A stretch of 7,746 nt of DNA from Sulfurimonadaceae bacterium (lineage in GTDB: Bacteria; Campylobacterota; Campylobacteria; Campylobacterales; Sulfurimonadaceae). Of the stretch, positions 1 through 6,330 are shown piece by piece. Made by a program: the position numbers and the translations under genes. The stretch lies in assembly GCA_026193155.1 (NCBI GenBank), contig JAPHSI010000197.1, forward strand, positions 1 to 7,746. Reading direction: 5' to 3'. Below the pieces are notes generated by a model that saw only the letters and a list, made by a program, of their open reading frames with translations, searched no databases and was not told where the DNA came from. How positions within the stretch are numbered: position 1 is the stretch's first letter; each line of letters opens with the position of its first letter.

Positions 1-52
1 ATGTCCTTATGGACCTGCGGGTTGTGCCGATCCAAAATACGTCACTAAATAA
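1..52 (+). CDS. C-terminal end of probable NrtA-type nitrate-binding protein (partial)
   Basis: Only the last 16 codons are in the window, read from base 2 and ending with TAA at 50-52. The tail is CPYGPAGCADPKYVTK. The other two forward frames also stop within this region, but this frame gives the most protein-like tail, with no rare or odd run. In NrtABD-type importers the periplasmic solute-binding protein (NrtA) normally precedes the permease, and nrtB follows here on the same strand. The identity therefore rests mainly on position, with weak support from the tail itself. It could instead be another gene of the nitrate-assimilation cluster. The upstream sequence would settle this. Confidence 0.5.
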   Translation, partial: CPYGPAGCADPKYVTK

Positions 53-65
53 TTAGGTTTCAATC

Positions 66-92
66 TAACATATGGAAAAACTCCATATGTTA
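66..92 (+). repeat. 11-bp perfect inverted repeat (intra-operon hairpin) after the nrtA-like stop
   Basis: Bases 66-76 (TAACATATGGA) and 82-92 (TCCATATGTTA) are perfect reverse complements, with a 5-base loop (AAAAC, 77-81). The hairpin starts 14 bases after the upstream stop codon. No T-run follows (the next bases are TGAGAATAATTT), so it does not look like a standard intrinsic terminator. Hairpins in this position, between a binding-protein gene and its permease gene, often stabilise the upstream message or partly limit read-through, which gives more binding protein than permease. That role is inferred. A dyad binding site for a regulator is the alternative. Confidence 0.6.
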
Positions 93-112
93 TGAGAATA
101 ATTTATATATAT

Positions 113-177
113 AAGCATCTATTATAAGGTAGTAAATTCACTCCTTTATTGTCCTTATAAACAACAACTAGATGCTT
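113..177 (+). promoter_or_regulatory. Nested long hairpin in the nrtA-nrtB spacer, candidate leader RNA element
   Basis: A 24-base left arm (113-136) can pair almost throughout. Bases 113-121 (AAGCATCTA) pair with 169-177 (TAGATGCTT), and 122-129 (TTATAAGG) pair with 153-160 (CCTTATAA). Bases 130-136 then pair with 145-151, using two G-U pairs. The right arm has an 8-base bulge (ACAACAAC, 161-168) and a single bulged T at 152. The apical loop is TTCACTCC (137-144). The first two stems are perfect, which is unlikely to be chance even in AT-rich DNA. TCCTT occurs at 142-146 and 152-156 and is complementary to the AAGGA of the nrtB ribosome-binding site, so alternative folding could mask that site. 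Function is inferred only. Confidence 0.5.
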
Positions 178-204
178 TTATATGTAAATAACATTACAAA
201 TAAT

Positions 205-210
205 GAAGGA
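205..210 (+). promoter_or_regulatory. Ribosome-binding site that fixes the nrtB start
   Basis: GAAGGA at 205-210 lies 6 bases before the ATG at 217. An in-frame ATG at 172 would add 15 residues, but it has no Shine-Dalgarno sequence and lies inside the right arm of the 113-177 hairpin. The start at 217 is therefore preferred. Confidence 0.8.
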
Positions 211-216
211 AATAAA

Positions 217-1032
217 ATGAAAAATGAACAAATTAAAAAGATATTACTGCCATTGTTGGTATTTGTATTAATAATTCAAGTTTGGTCAGGGATATCTACA
301 ATAGTAGAAGATTTTCCTACACCAAGTAATACTTATGTAGCAGCATTTGGGGGTGTTACAAGTGATGGTGATGAATTGGTAGGTGTATTAACTGACCCAT
401 TTTATGTAGAAAATCAAGATGACAAAGGCTTATTTTGGCAAATACTAGAGTCTTTAAAAAGAGTATTTTCAGGTTTTATTTTAGCAATACTTGTAGGTGT
501 TCCTCTTGGTTTACTTATAGGTATGAGTAAAAACGCACAGTACGCATTTGATCCGTTTATTCAGATATTTAAACCGGTATCACCACTTGCTTGGTTGCCT
601 CTGCTTTTGTTTATATTCCAAGATATAAATATGACTGCAATCTCGACTATTTTTATAACATCAATCTGGCCAATCATAATAAATACGGCTTTAGGTGTTA
701 AAAGTGTAAGTGAAGATTATATGAATGTAGCTAAGGTACTTAGGTTTTCTCCTCTTGAGAAAATAGTACAAATAATTTTACCTGTATCGGTTCCTTATAT
801 ATTTACGGGGATGAGATTATCTCTTGGTATTGCATGGTTAGTTATCGTAGCAGCTGAGATGTTGACAGGTGGTATCGGTATTGGCTTTTGGATTTGGGAT
901 GAATACAACAACCTCAACTACTATAACATCATCATAGGTATCATTATGGTAGGTCTAATCGGTTATTTACTAGACCTTATGATGGGGAAAATTGCAAATT
1001 ATTTTGATTATACAAAGAAAGGTAGAGCGTAA
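217..1032 (+). CDS. nrtB: Nitrate-type ABC transporter permease NrtB
   Basis: This is the inner-membrane permease of a nitrate/nitrite (NrtB/CmpB/CynB group) ABC importer, 271 residues from the chosen start, close to the usual family length. A first membrane helix lies at about 8-27, followed by a periplasmic stretch holding the segment DPFY...DKGLFWQILESLKRV (about 60-83), which is a hallmark of NrtB proteins. Five more hydrophobic segments follow at about 84-103, 119-135, 139-157, 200-216 and 237-255. The cytoplasmic EAA-type coupling loop is at about 166-195 (EDYMNVAKVLRF...ILPVSVPYIFTG). It is followed by AWLVIVAAEML and GGIGIGFWIWDEYN, again typical of NrtB. The stop overlaps the next start (TAATG), as expected for coupled translation with the ATPase. 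Nitrate is the likely substrate, but close relatives carry bicarbonate or cyanate. Confidence 0.9.
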   Translation: MKNEQIKKILLPLLVFVLIIQVWSGISTIVEDFPTPSNTYVAAFGGVTSDGDELVGVLTDPFYVENQDDKGLFWQILESLKRVFSGFILAILVGVPLGLLIGMSKNAQYAFDPFIQIFKPVSPLAWLPLLLFIFQDINMTAISTIFITSIWPIIINTALGVKSVSEDYMNVAKVLRFSPLEKIVQIILPVSVPYIFTGMRLSLGIAWLVIVAAEMLTGGIGIGFWIWDEYNNLNYYNIIIGIIMVGLIGYLLDLMMGKIANYFDYTKKGRA

Positions 1033-1826
1033 TGAATGATAAATTTTTAAGTCTGCAAAATATTGAGAAAAAGTTCCCTATACCGGGAAAAGAGGATTAT
1101 GTTGCGGTAACAGACGTTAACTTGGAGATAAAGAAAAATGAAATTATCTCAATAATAGGTCATAGTGGATGTGGAAAAAGTACGCTACTAAATATGATTT
1201 CAGGTCTGGATGCACAAACAGACGGTACGATATTATTAGAAAATAAACATGTACAAGGTCCAGGACCTGAGCGTGCAGTAGTTTTTCAAAACCACTCTCT
1301 TTTACCTTGGCTTAGTGTGTATCAAAATATAGAGATGGCTGTGAAAAAAGTAATGCCGGAGCTGAGTTCAGCCGAGCTAAGAGAGAGAGTAGAAAAATTT
1401 GTATCTATGGTAAATCTTGATCATGCTAAAGATAAACTACCAAATGAAATAAGCGGTGGTATGAAACAGCGTGTAGGTATTGCAAGGGCTTTATCTATAA
1501 AACCTAAAGTCCTTCTAATGGATGAGCCCTTTGGTGCACTTGATTCTCTGACTCGTGCGAATTTACAAGAACATCTGATGAGAATTCAACAAAATGTTAA
1601 AAATACGGTTATAATTATTACTCACGATATTGATGAAGCCGTACTTCTTAGTGACAGGGTTATTATGATGACAAACGGTCCTGAAGCCACCATAGGTGAA
1701 ATTTTAGAAGTTAATTTGGAACGTCCTAGAGACAGAGTTTCACTTCAAAGTGATCCTGAATATATCAGATGTCGTGAAGCTATTTTAAGCTTCTTATATG
1801 AGAAGTTTGCAAAAGATGATGAATAG
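1032..1826 (+). CDS. nrtD: Nitrate-type ABC transporter ATPase NrtD
   Basis: This is the cytoplasmic ATP-hydrolysing subunit that drives the NrtB permease, 264 residues long. Visible motifs are Walker A GHSGCGKST (43-51), the Q-loop in VFQNHSLLPWL (Q86, the form typical of NrtC/NrtD), the ABC signature SGGMKQRVGIARAL (141-154), Walker B VLLMDEP (160-166) with the D-loop GALD (168-171), and the H-loop histidine 198 in ITHDIDEA. The C-terminus is short, with no fused NrtA-like regulatory domain, so this is the NrtD form rather than cyanobacterial NrtC. No second ATPase gene follows, so the complex probably uses a homodimer. The start overlaps the nrtB stop by one base, with AAAGG at 1018-1022 as a plausible ribosome-binding site. 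Related CmpD/CynD/TauB proteins are hard to exclude by sequence alone. Confidence 0.9.
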   Translation: MNDKFLSLQNIEKKFPIPGKEDYVAVTDVNLEIKKNEIISIIGHSGCGKSTLLNMISGLDAQTDGTILLENKHVQGPGPERAVVFQNHSLLPWLSVYQNIEMAVKKVMPELSSAELRERVEKFVSMVNLDHAKDKLPNEISGGMKQRVGIARALSIKPKVLLMDEPFGALDSLTRANLQEHLMRIQQNVKNTVIIITHDIDEAVLLSDRVIMMTNGPEATIGEILEVNLERPRDRVSLQSDPEYIRCREAILSFLYEKFAKDDE

Positions 1827-1829
1827 AAA

Positions 1830-1834
1830 AAGGA
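1830..1834 (+). promoter_or_regulatory. Ribosome-binding site supporting a GTG start
   Basis: AAGGA at 1830-1834 lies 6 bases before GTG at 1841. The next in-frame ATG, at 1853, is 18 bases away, which is too far, so the GTG start is favoured. Confidence 0.7.
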
Positions 1835-1840
1835 AATACT

Positions 1841-2710
1841 GTGCAAGAATTTATGAGCACATACAATAAAAATGTAAAAGATATAGAAAACTTCCTAATT
1901 GAAACAGTTTTTAATCTTGGGAATCTTGAAGAAAGACAAAATGAAAATTTTAAAAAAGTTTTTAAAGTTTTCCCGTCTTTAGAGCTAATTTATACTTGTG
2001 ATGAAGATACAATGCTTCAGACATCTGAAAATATATATAGAAATAAAACTTCCAAAACAGCTATGGGAAGAAACAGAGACTATCTTCTGAGTAAACTTGA
2101 ATTTAATGACAGTAATCTTGCCATTACAAAACCATATATAAGCAGTGCTACAGGTGATACATGTATAACAGTAGCTAAAAAAGAGGATGGAGGTATATTT
2201 TTTTTAGACTTTAACATATCAATGTTGCTACAAAGACTTGGACTTATAGAGATACACAGTGGATTTAATTTTGTAAGTAAAAGTTTTTATTTTCTCACTG
2301 CGAATATTATGATGATATTGGCACTCTTTACTATTGGATATTCTGTTTATGAATTTGGTCATTCACTATTATTTAAGGGTGAACTATCTATTGAAGCTAT
2401 ATTCAAACCTGTAATTGCCTTAACATTAGGACTTGCAATATTTGATTTGGCAAAAACAGTCTTTGCCCAAGAAGTTGTATTTAAAAGTTATTCAAAAAAT
2501 TCAACTGAAGAGTATAAGGTCTTAACAAAGTTCTCAATTACAATTATTATAGCACTACTTATAGAATCTCTTATGGTTGTATTTAAAATTGCTATTGATG
2601 ATTACTCACATATGATTCATGCTTTTTATCTCATAAGCGGTGTATCAGTTTTAATATTGACACTTGGGATGTTTATATACTTTACTAAAAAGAAAGCTAT
2701 AAATGAATAA
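1841..2710 (+). CDS. PDC/Cache-like sensor protein with four C-terminal membrane helices
   Basis: This 289-residue protein has no enzyme motif. Residues about 1-135 resemble a small PDC/Cache sensing fold. They comprise a long N-terminal helix, the segment FPSLELIYTCDEDTMLQTSENIYRN (about 44-68), GRNRDYL (76-82), AITKPYISSATGDTCITVAK (94-113) and GIFFLDFNISMLL (118-130), which match the order of elements in single-Cache domains. Four hydrophobic helices follow at about 149-168, 188-206, 231-250 and 259-281. Similar Cache plus four-helix proteins are, as far as I recall, widespread in Campylobacterota and are sometimes labelled general glycosylation proteins without proof. There is no signal peptide or N-terminal membrane helix, so the sensing part would face the cytoplasm. 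It begins 15 bases after nrtD and overlaps the kinase/phosphatase gene by 8 bases, which suggests the two work together. Ligand and function are unknown. Confidence 0.7.
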   Translation: MQEFMSTYNKNVKDIENFLIETVFNLGNLEERQNENFKKVFKVFPSLELIYTCDEDTMLQTSENIYRNKTSKTAMGRNRDYLLSKLEFNDSNLAITKPYISSATGDTCITVAKKEDGGIFFLDFNISMLLQRLGLIEIHSGFNFVSKSFYFLTANIMMILALFTIGYSVYEFGHSLLFKGELSIEAIFKPVIALTLGLAIFDLAKTVFAQEVVFKSYSKNSTEEYKVLTKFSITIIIALLIESLMVVFKIAIDDYSHMIHAFYLISGVSVLILTLGMFIYFTKKKAINE

Positions 2711-4340
2711 TAACAATATAAAAACATCAGGTTTTTCACTTGCTAAAGGTAAAAACTTAACCGGTGATGATTTTTATGATGTTAAAACCATTGGAAATTT
2801 AACTATAGGTATAGTGTGTGACGGTGTAGGAAGTGCAGATGCGGGAGCTGAGGCTGCAAAGAGAGTTACAACTTATCTTATGAATAATTTTAAAATACGT
2901 CCAAAGAGTTGGAGTATAGAAAAGTCTATTAAAAGCTTCACAAAATCTATAAACTCTATTCTCTACGAAGAGTCAATACTAAACTATGAAAGAGCAGAAC
3001 TCGTAACAACTTTGACTATAGTAGTGATTGAAGGAAATAAACTTTACGGTGCTAATGTCGGTGATTCAAGAGTGTATCTATATAGAGACAATACTATAAA
3101 TCAACTCTCATTTGATCACTCTATGAATGAGGTTGGATATGAAAATGTCTTAGTACAAGCTATAGGGATAGACAAAGAAGTTGAACCGTATTATTTTGAA
3201 AATATAATTCAAAAAGATGATAAAATCTTACTTTGCAGTGACGGACTATATAGTATTATGAGCGACAATAGACTTGAAAATGGTATATCACTTGGAGCTT
3301 CCTCCTTAGTTAAAAAAGCCTCTAAACTTGTAGAAGACAATCTTGCAGATGACACTACGGCTGTAGTCATAGAAATAACACAAACAAGTCAAATAGAAGA
3401 GTTAAAGCATGAGAGAGTTGAGATTCCAAAATCACTGAGTGTTAAACAAACTATTGATGGATATACTCTTGAAAAATCACTTATTCAAAATGAGCGTACA
3501 TGGCTGTGTTCTAAAAAGAACAAACAATACGTACTTAAATTTGCTCCTACTGAAGCAATTGAAGATGAAAGAATTTTAGATCTATTTGTTAAAGAAGCTT
3601 GGAATGCTAAAAGACTAAAAGCAGACTTTTTTCCTAAAGCCGTTATACCTAAAAACAGAAGTGCACGCTATTATGTGATGCAACTCTTTGATGGTGAAGA
3701 TTTAGATTCATATCTATCAAATAAATCACTAACTATAGATGATGGTGTTGAACTTGCATCTACACTTTTAAATATGTTACAGTATTTACTGAAATTTGAT
3801 TTAGTACATGGTGATATTAAGCCTCATAATATAATGATTTCAAAAGATGAAAAAGAAAACTTGAAATTTAAGATAATCGATTTTGGAAGCATAACCGAGA
3901 TTTTTTCTAAAAATACAAGAGCCGGAACTCCAAGCTTCTTATCACCTGAGAGATTCAGAGATGAGTCTATAAGTGAGACAAGTGAAATATTTGCCATTGG
4001 CGTTACACTTTATTTAGCTCTTACAGGCAAGTATCCTTACGGCGAAATAGAACCTTTTCAAAACCCAAACTTTAAAGAAGCAAAAAAACCAAGTAAGTAC
4101 AATAAAAATATACCCCTATGGCTTGAGAGCATAATACTACGTTCTATCTCCATAGATAAAGATGCAAGGTATCAGAACTACTCTGAGATGGTTTATGAAC
4201 TATCCAACCCACAAAAAGTAAAACCATATTTTTCTAAAAACACACCTTTGATTGAGCGTGAACCTGTTTTATTTTATAGAGTCGGGTTTACAATAATGAC
4301 TATCATAAACTTCATACTTATTGTTTTATTAGTTAAATAA
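2703..4340 (+). CDS. Bifunctional PP2C phosphatase / Ser-Thr kinase with C-terminal membrane anchor
   Basis: This 545-residue fusion protein has both a phosphatase and a kinase domain. Residues about 8-226 are a PP2C-type Mn/Mg phosphatase with GDDF (21-24), CDGVGSADAGAEAA (39-52, metal-binding D40), GDSRVYLY (120-127), CSDGLYSIM (178-186, D180) and ADDTTAVVI (215-223, D216). Residues about 252-505 are a Ser/Thr kinase with the ATP-binding lysine 279 (VLKF), helix-C glutamate 298, catalytic loop HGDIKPHN (369-376, D371), DFG (393-395) and GTPSFLSPE (408-416). A single membrane helix follows at about 525-544, so both enzymes are anchored facing the cytoplasm. All metal and catalytic residues seem present. 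The glycine-rich loop has no glycines, and the loop is HGD rather than HRD. Relatives sit next to nitrate-assimilation genes in other proteobacteria, so it probably controls nitrate uptake or reduction. Its targets are unknown. Confidence 0.9.
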   Translation: MNNNNIKTSGFSLAKGKNLTGDDFYDVKTIGNLTIGIVCDGVGSADAGAEAAKRVTTYLMNNFKIRPKSWSIEKSIKSFTKSINSILYEESILNYERAELVTTLTIVVIEGNKLYGANVGDSRVYLYRDNTINQLSFDHSMNEVGYENVLVQAIGIDKEVEPYYFENIIQKDDKILLCSDGLYSIMSDNRLENGISLGASSLVKKASKLVEDNLADDTTAVVIEITQTSQIEELKHERVEIPKSLSVKQTIDGYTLEKSLIQNERTWLCSKKNKQYVLKFAPTEAIEDERILDLFVKEAWNAKRLKADFFPKAVIPKNRSARYYVMQLFDGEDLDSYLSNKSLTIDDGVELASTLLNMLQYLLKFDLVHGDIKPHNIMISKDEKENLKFKIIDFGSITEIFSKNTRAGTPSFLSPERFRDESISETSEIFAIGVTLYLALTGKYPYGEIEPFQNPNFKEAKKPSKYNKNIPLWLESIILRSISIDKDARYQNYSEMVYELSNPQKVKPYFSKNTPLIEREPVLFYRVGFTIMTIINFILIVLLVK

Positions 4341-4346
4341 TTTCTA

Positions 4347-4352
4347 TATAAT
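4347..4352 (+). promoter_or_regulatory. Putative -10 box of a promoter for the M3 peptidase gene
   Basis: TATAAT at 4347-4352 is a perfect -10 hexamer. It lies in the short gap after the kinase/phosphatase stop. No good -35 box is seen at 16-18 bases (TTGTTT at 4321-4326 is 20 bases away), but -35 boxes are weak in Campylobacterota. Transcription would start near 4359, just before the ribosome-binding site at 4366. Confidence 0.5.
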
Positions 4353-4365
4353 GTCTTTTTTATTT

Positions 4366-4371
4366 AAAGGA
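4366..4371 (+). promoter_or_regulatory. Ribosome-binding site that fixes the M3 peptidase start
   Basis: AAAGGA at 4366-4371 lies 9 bases before ATG 4381. An in-frame ATG at 4351 overlaps the candidate -10 box and has no Shine-Dalgarno sequence, so the start at 4381 is chosen. Confidence 0.75.
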
Positions 4372-4380
4372 TATAAACTA

Positions 4381-6330
4381 ATGTCAAACTTTGTAAAATT
4401 TCAATGTAATTTAGATACTTTTATAGATGATTTAAACAATATACTAGATGCAAACAATAAACAAATAGATTCACTTTTAAAACAGGAAAACAAAATTTAC
4501 GCTTCATTTGTGAAACCTATGCAGATTATGGATGAAAAACTAGAACTTTTTTTTACACCCCTTTCACATCTAAACTCTGTAAATAATTCAGACGAGACTC
4601 AAAAAGTATATAGTGATTCACTACCTATCATAACTGAGTACTCTACAAATATTTCTCAAAACTTAGATATTTATAACGCTTATAAAGAGATTTTTGAAAA
4701 TGAAAAAAACTCTCTTAACCATGAACAAAACAGAGTGTTAGAATTAAATATACAAGGCTTTGAACTTAGCGGTGCACATCTGGATGATGAGACAAAAAAA
4801 AGACTTGCAGAGATTAATCTTAAAAAGAGTGAACTTCAAAATGATTTTTCACAAAACCTTCTTAATGCAACAAATGCATATGAAAAAATAATAACTGATG
4901 AAAAAGATGTAGAGGGCATCCCGCAAAGTGATTTAGATAATGCTAGATTTGAAGAAGACGGTAAGACAAAGTACCGTTTTACACTTCAGATGCCATCATA
5001 TATATCGTATATGACTTACGGTCCAAATAGAGATATCCGTCAGGAGATTTATAAGGCTTACGTATCACGTGCACCTGAGAATACAGAAATAATAGATGAG
5101 CTATTAGCACTTCGCCATGAAATGAGTAATCTTTTAGGGTTTGAAAACTACTCTGAATATTCACTTGCATCTAAGATGGCAGATTCTACAGATAGTGTAC
5201 TAAATTTTTTAAATAAACTTCTCAAAAACTCAAAAGCTCAAGCAAAAGAGGAACTAAAAGAGCTTCAAGCTATGAGTGAAGTAAATTTGGAGAGTTACGA
5301 TACTGCTTTTTATAGTGAAAAACTAAAAAAGAAAAAATATGCAATTGATGAAGAGGAGTTTCGTCCATATTTTGAGCAAAAAAGTGTTGTAGATGGGATG
5401 TTTGAATTTTTAAACAAACTATTTGGAATTGAGTTTAAAAAGGTAGATGAGAAACTATGGGATGAAAAAGCCACTTCTTATGATTTGTATGTAGACAATC
5501 AGCTTCGTTCACGCCTATATTTTGATTTAGAAGCTAGAAAGTCTAAACGTGGCGGTGCTTGGATGCATAACTATCAAACACATTCTACAGATGAAAAAGG
5601 TGATAAAAAATTAGCATCTGCATTTTTGGTTTGTAACTTTCCTGCATCAACAAAAGATTCACCTTCACTATTGAGACACGATGATGTAGTGACTTTATTT
5701 CATGAGATGGGACATGCTATCCATCATGTTTTATCAAACGTTAAAGAGAGTGAAGTTAGTGGAGTTAACGGTGTTGAATGGGATGCTGTTGAGTTTCCGT
5801 CTCAATTTTTAGAAAATTTTGCATATGAACCTAATGTATTAAAAATGTTTGCAAAACACTATAAAACAAATGAGACAATCCCTGATGAGATGATTCGTAA
5901 ACTTGTAGATTCTAAAAACTTTATGTCAGCTTCGGGAATGCTCAGACAGCTGGAATTTTCAATATTTGATTTTAAACTGCACACAAAAGTATATAAGGGT
6001 GATGAAGTACATAACCTATTAAATAGCATCAGAGAAGAGACCGCTCTTATAAAGACTCCATCTTATAACAAGTTTCAAAACGGATTTGCACATATTTTTG
6101 CAGGTGGATATGCTGCTGGTTATTACTCTTATAAATGGGCTGAAGTTTTAAGTGCAGATGCCTTTTTTAGAGTTGTGGATGAGGGCATTTTTGATTCAAG
6201 TACGGCTAAAAACTATTTAGATATAGTACTAGATGGTGGAGGTGCTAAAAGCATGGGTGATTATTTCAAAGAACTTATGGGCAGGGATGCAGATACGGAC
6301 AGTCTTTTAAGGCTAAACGGGATTAAATAG
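4381..6330 (+). CDS. prlC: M3-family zinc oligopeptidase (oligopeptidase A type)
   Basis: This cytoplasmic metallopeptidase degrades short peptides, including fragments left by larger proteases and cleaved signal peptides. It has 649 residues from the chosen start, near the length of E. coli oligopeptidase A (about 680). The N-terminal helical part contains FVKPMQIMDEKLELFFTPLSHLN, which matches the OpdA/PrlC pattern. The zinc site is complete, with HEMGH at 441-445 (ligands H441 and H445, catalytic E442) and the third ligand E471 in VEFPSQFLENF, 26 residues after H445. The substrate-binding glycine/tyrosine loop GGYAAGYYSYKWAEV begins at 575. No signal peptide is present. It is probably transcribed from its own promoter at about 4347, and the exported nuclease-like gene follows with a one-base overlap. 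The more distant PepF-type M3 peptidases fit less well because of the OpdA-like N-terminus. Confidence 0.93.
   Translation: MSNFVKFQCNLDTFIDDLNNILDANNKQIDSLLKQENKIYASFVKPMQIMDEKLELFFTPLSHLNSVNNSDETQKVYSDSLPIITEYSTNISQNLDIYNAYKEIFENEKNSLNHEQNRVLELNIQGFELSGAHLDDETKKRLAEINLKKSELQNDFSQNLLNATNAYEKIITDEKDVEGIPQSDLDNARFEEDGKTKYRFTLQMPSYISYMTYGPNRDIRQEIYKAYVSRAPENTEIIDELLALRHEMSNLLGFENYSEYSLASKMADSTDSVLNFLNKLLKNSKAQAKEELKELQAMSEVNLESYDTAFYSEKLKKKKYAIDEEEFRPYFEQKSVVDGMFEFLNKLFGIEFKKVDEKLWDEKATSYDLYVDNQLRSRLYFDLEARKSKRGGAWMHNYQTHSTDEKGDKKLASAFLVCNFPASTKDSPSLLRHDDVVTLFHEMGHAIHHVLSNVKESEVSGVNGVEWDAVEFPSQFLENFAYEPNVLKMFAKHYKTNETIPDEMIRKLVDSKNFMSASGMLRQLEFSIFDFKLHTKVYKGDEVHNLLNSIREETALIKTPSYNKFQNGFAHIFAGGYAAGYYSYKWAEVLSADAFFRVVDEGIFDSSTAKNYLDIVLDGGGAKSMGDYFKELMGRDADTDSLLRLNGIK

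Noticed and set aside
95..135. Promoter in the nrtA-nrtB spacer (several TATA-like runs)
   Set aside because: The run of TATATATA and TTATAAG gives many weak -10 matches by AT content alone, and no convincing -35 or unique choice is visible.
172..216. Longer NrtB start adding 15 residues
   Set aside because: There is no Shine-Dalgarno sequence, the ATG lies in a predicted stem, and the added residues do not resemble family N-termini. ATG 217 has a good ribosome-binding site.
53..216. ANTAR (NasR/NasT-type) antitermination leader
   Set aside because: The nitrate context made this attractive, but the two hairpins here have 5- and 8-base loops, not paired hexaloops with the expected A and G positions, and no terminator with a T-run follows.
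4979..5170. 63-residue open frame on the minus strand inside the peptidase gene
   Set aside because: It lies entirely within a well-supported M3 peptidase coding region, has no recognisable motif and has no ribosome-binding site; it is a shadow frame.
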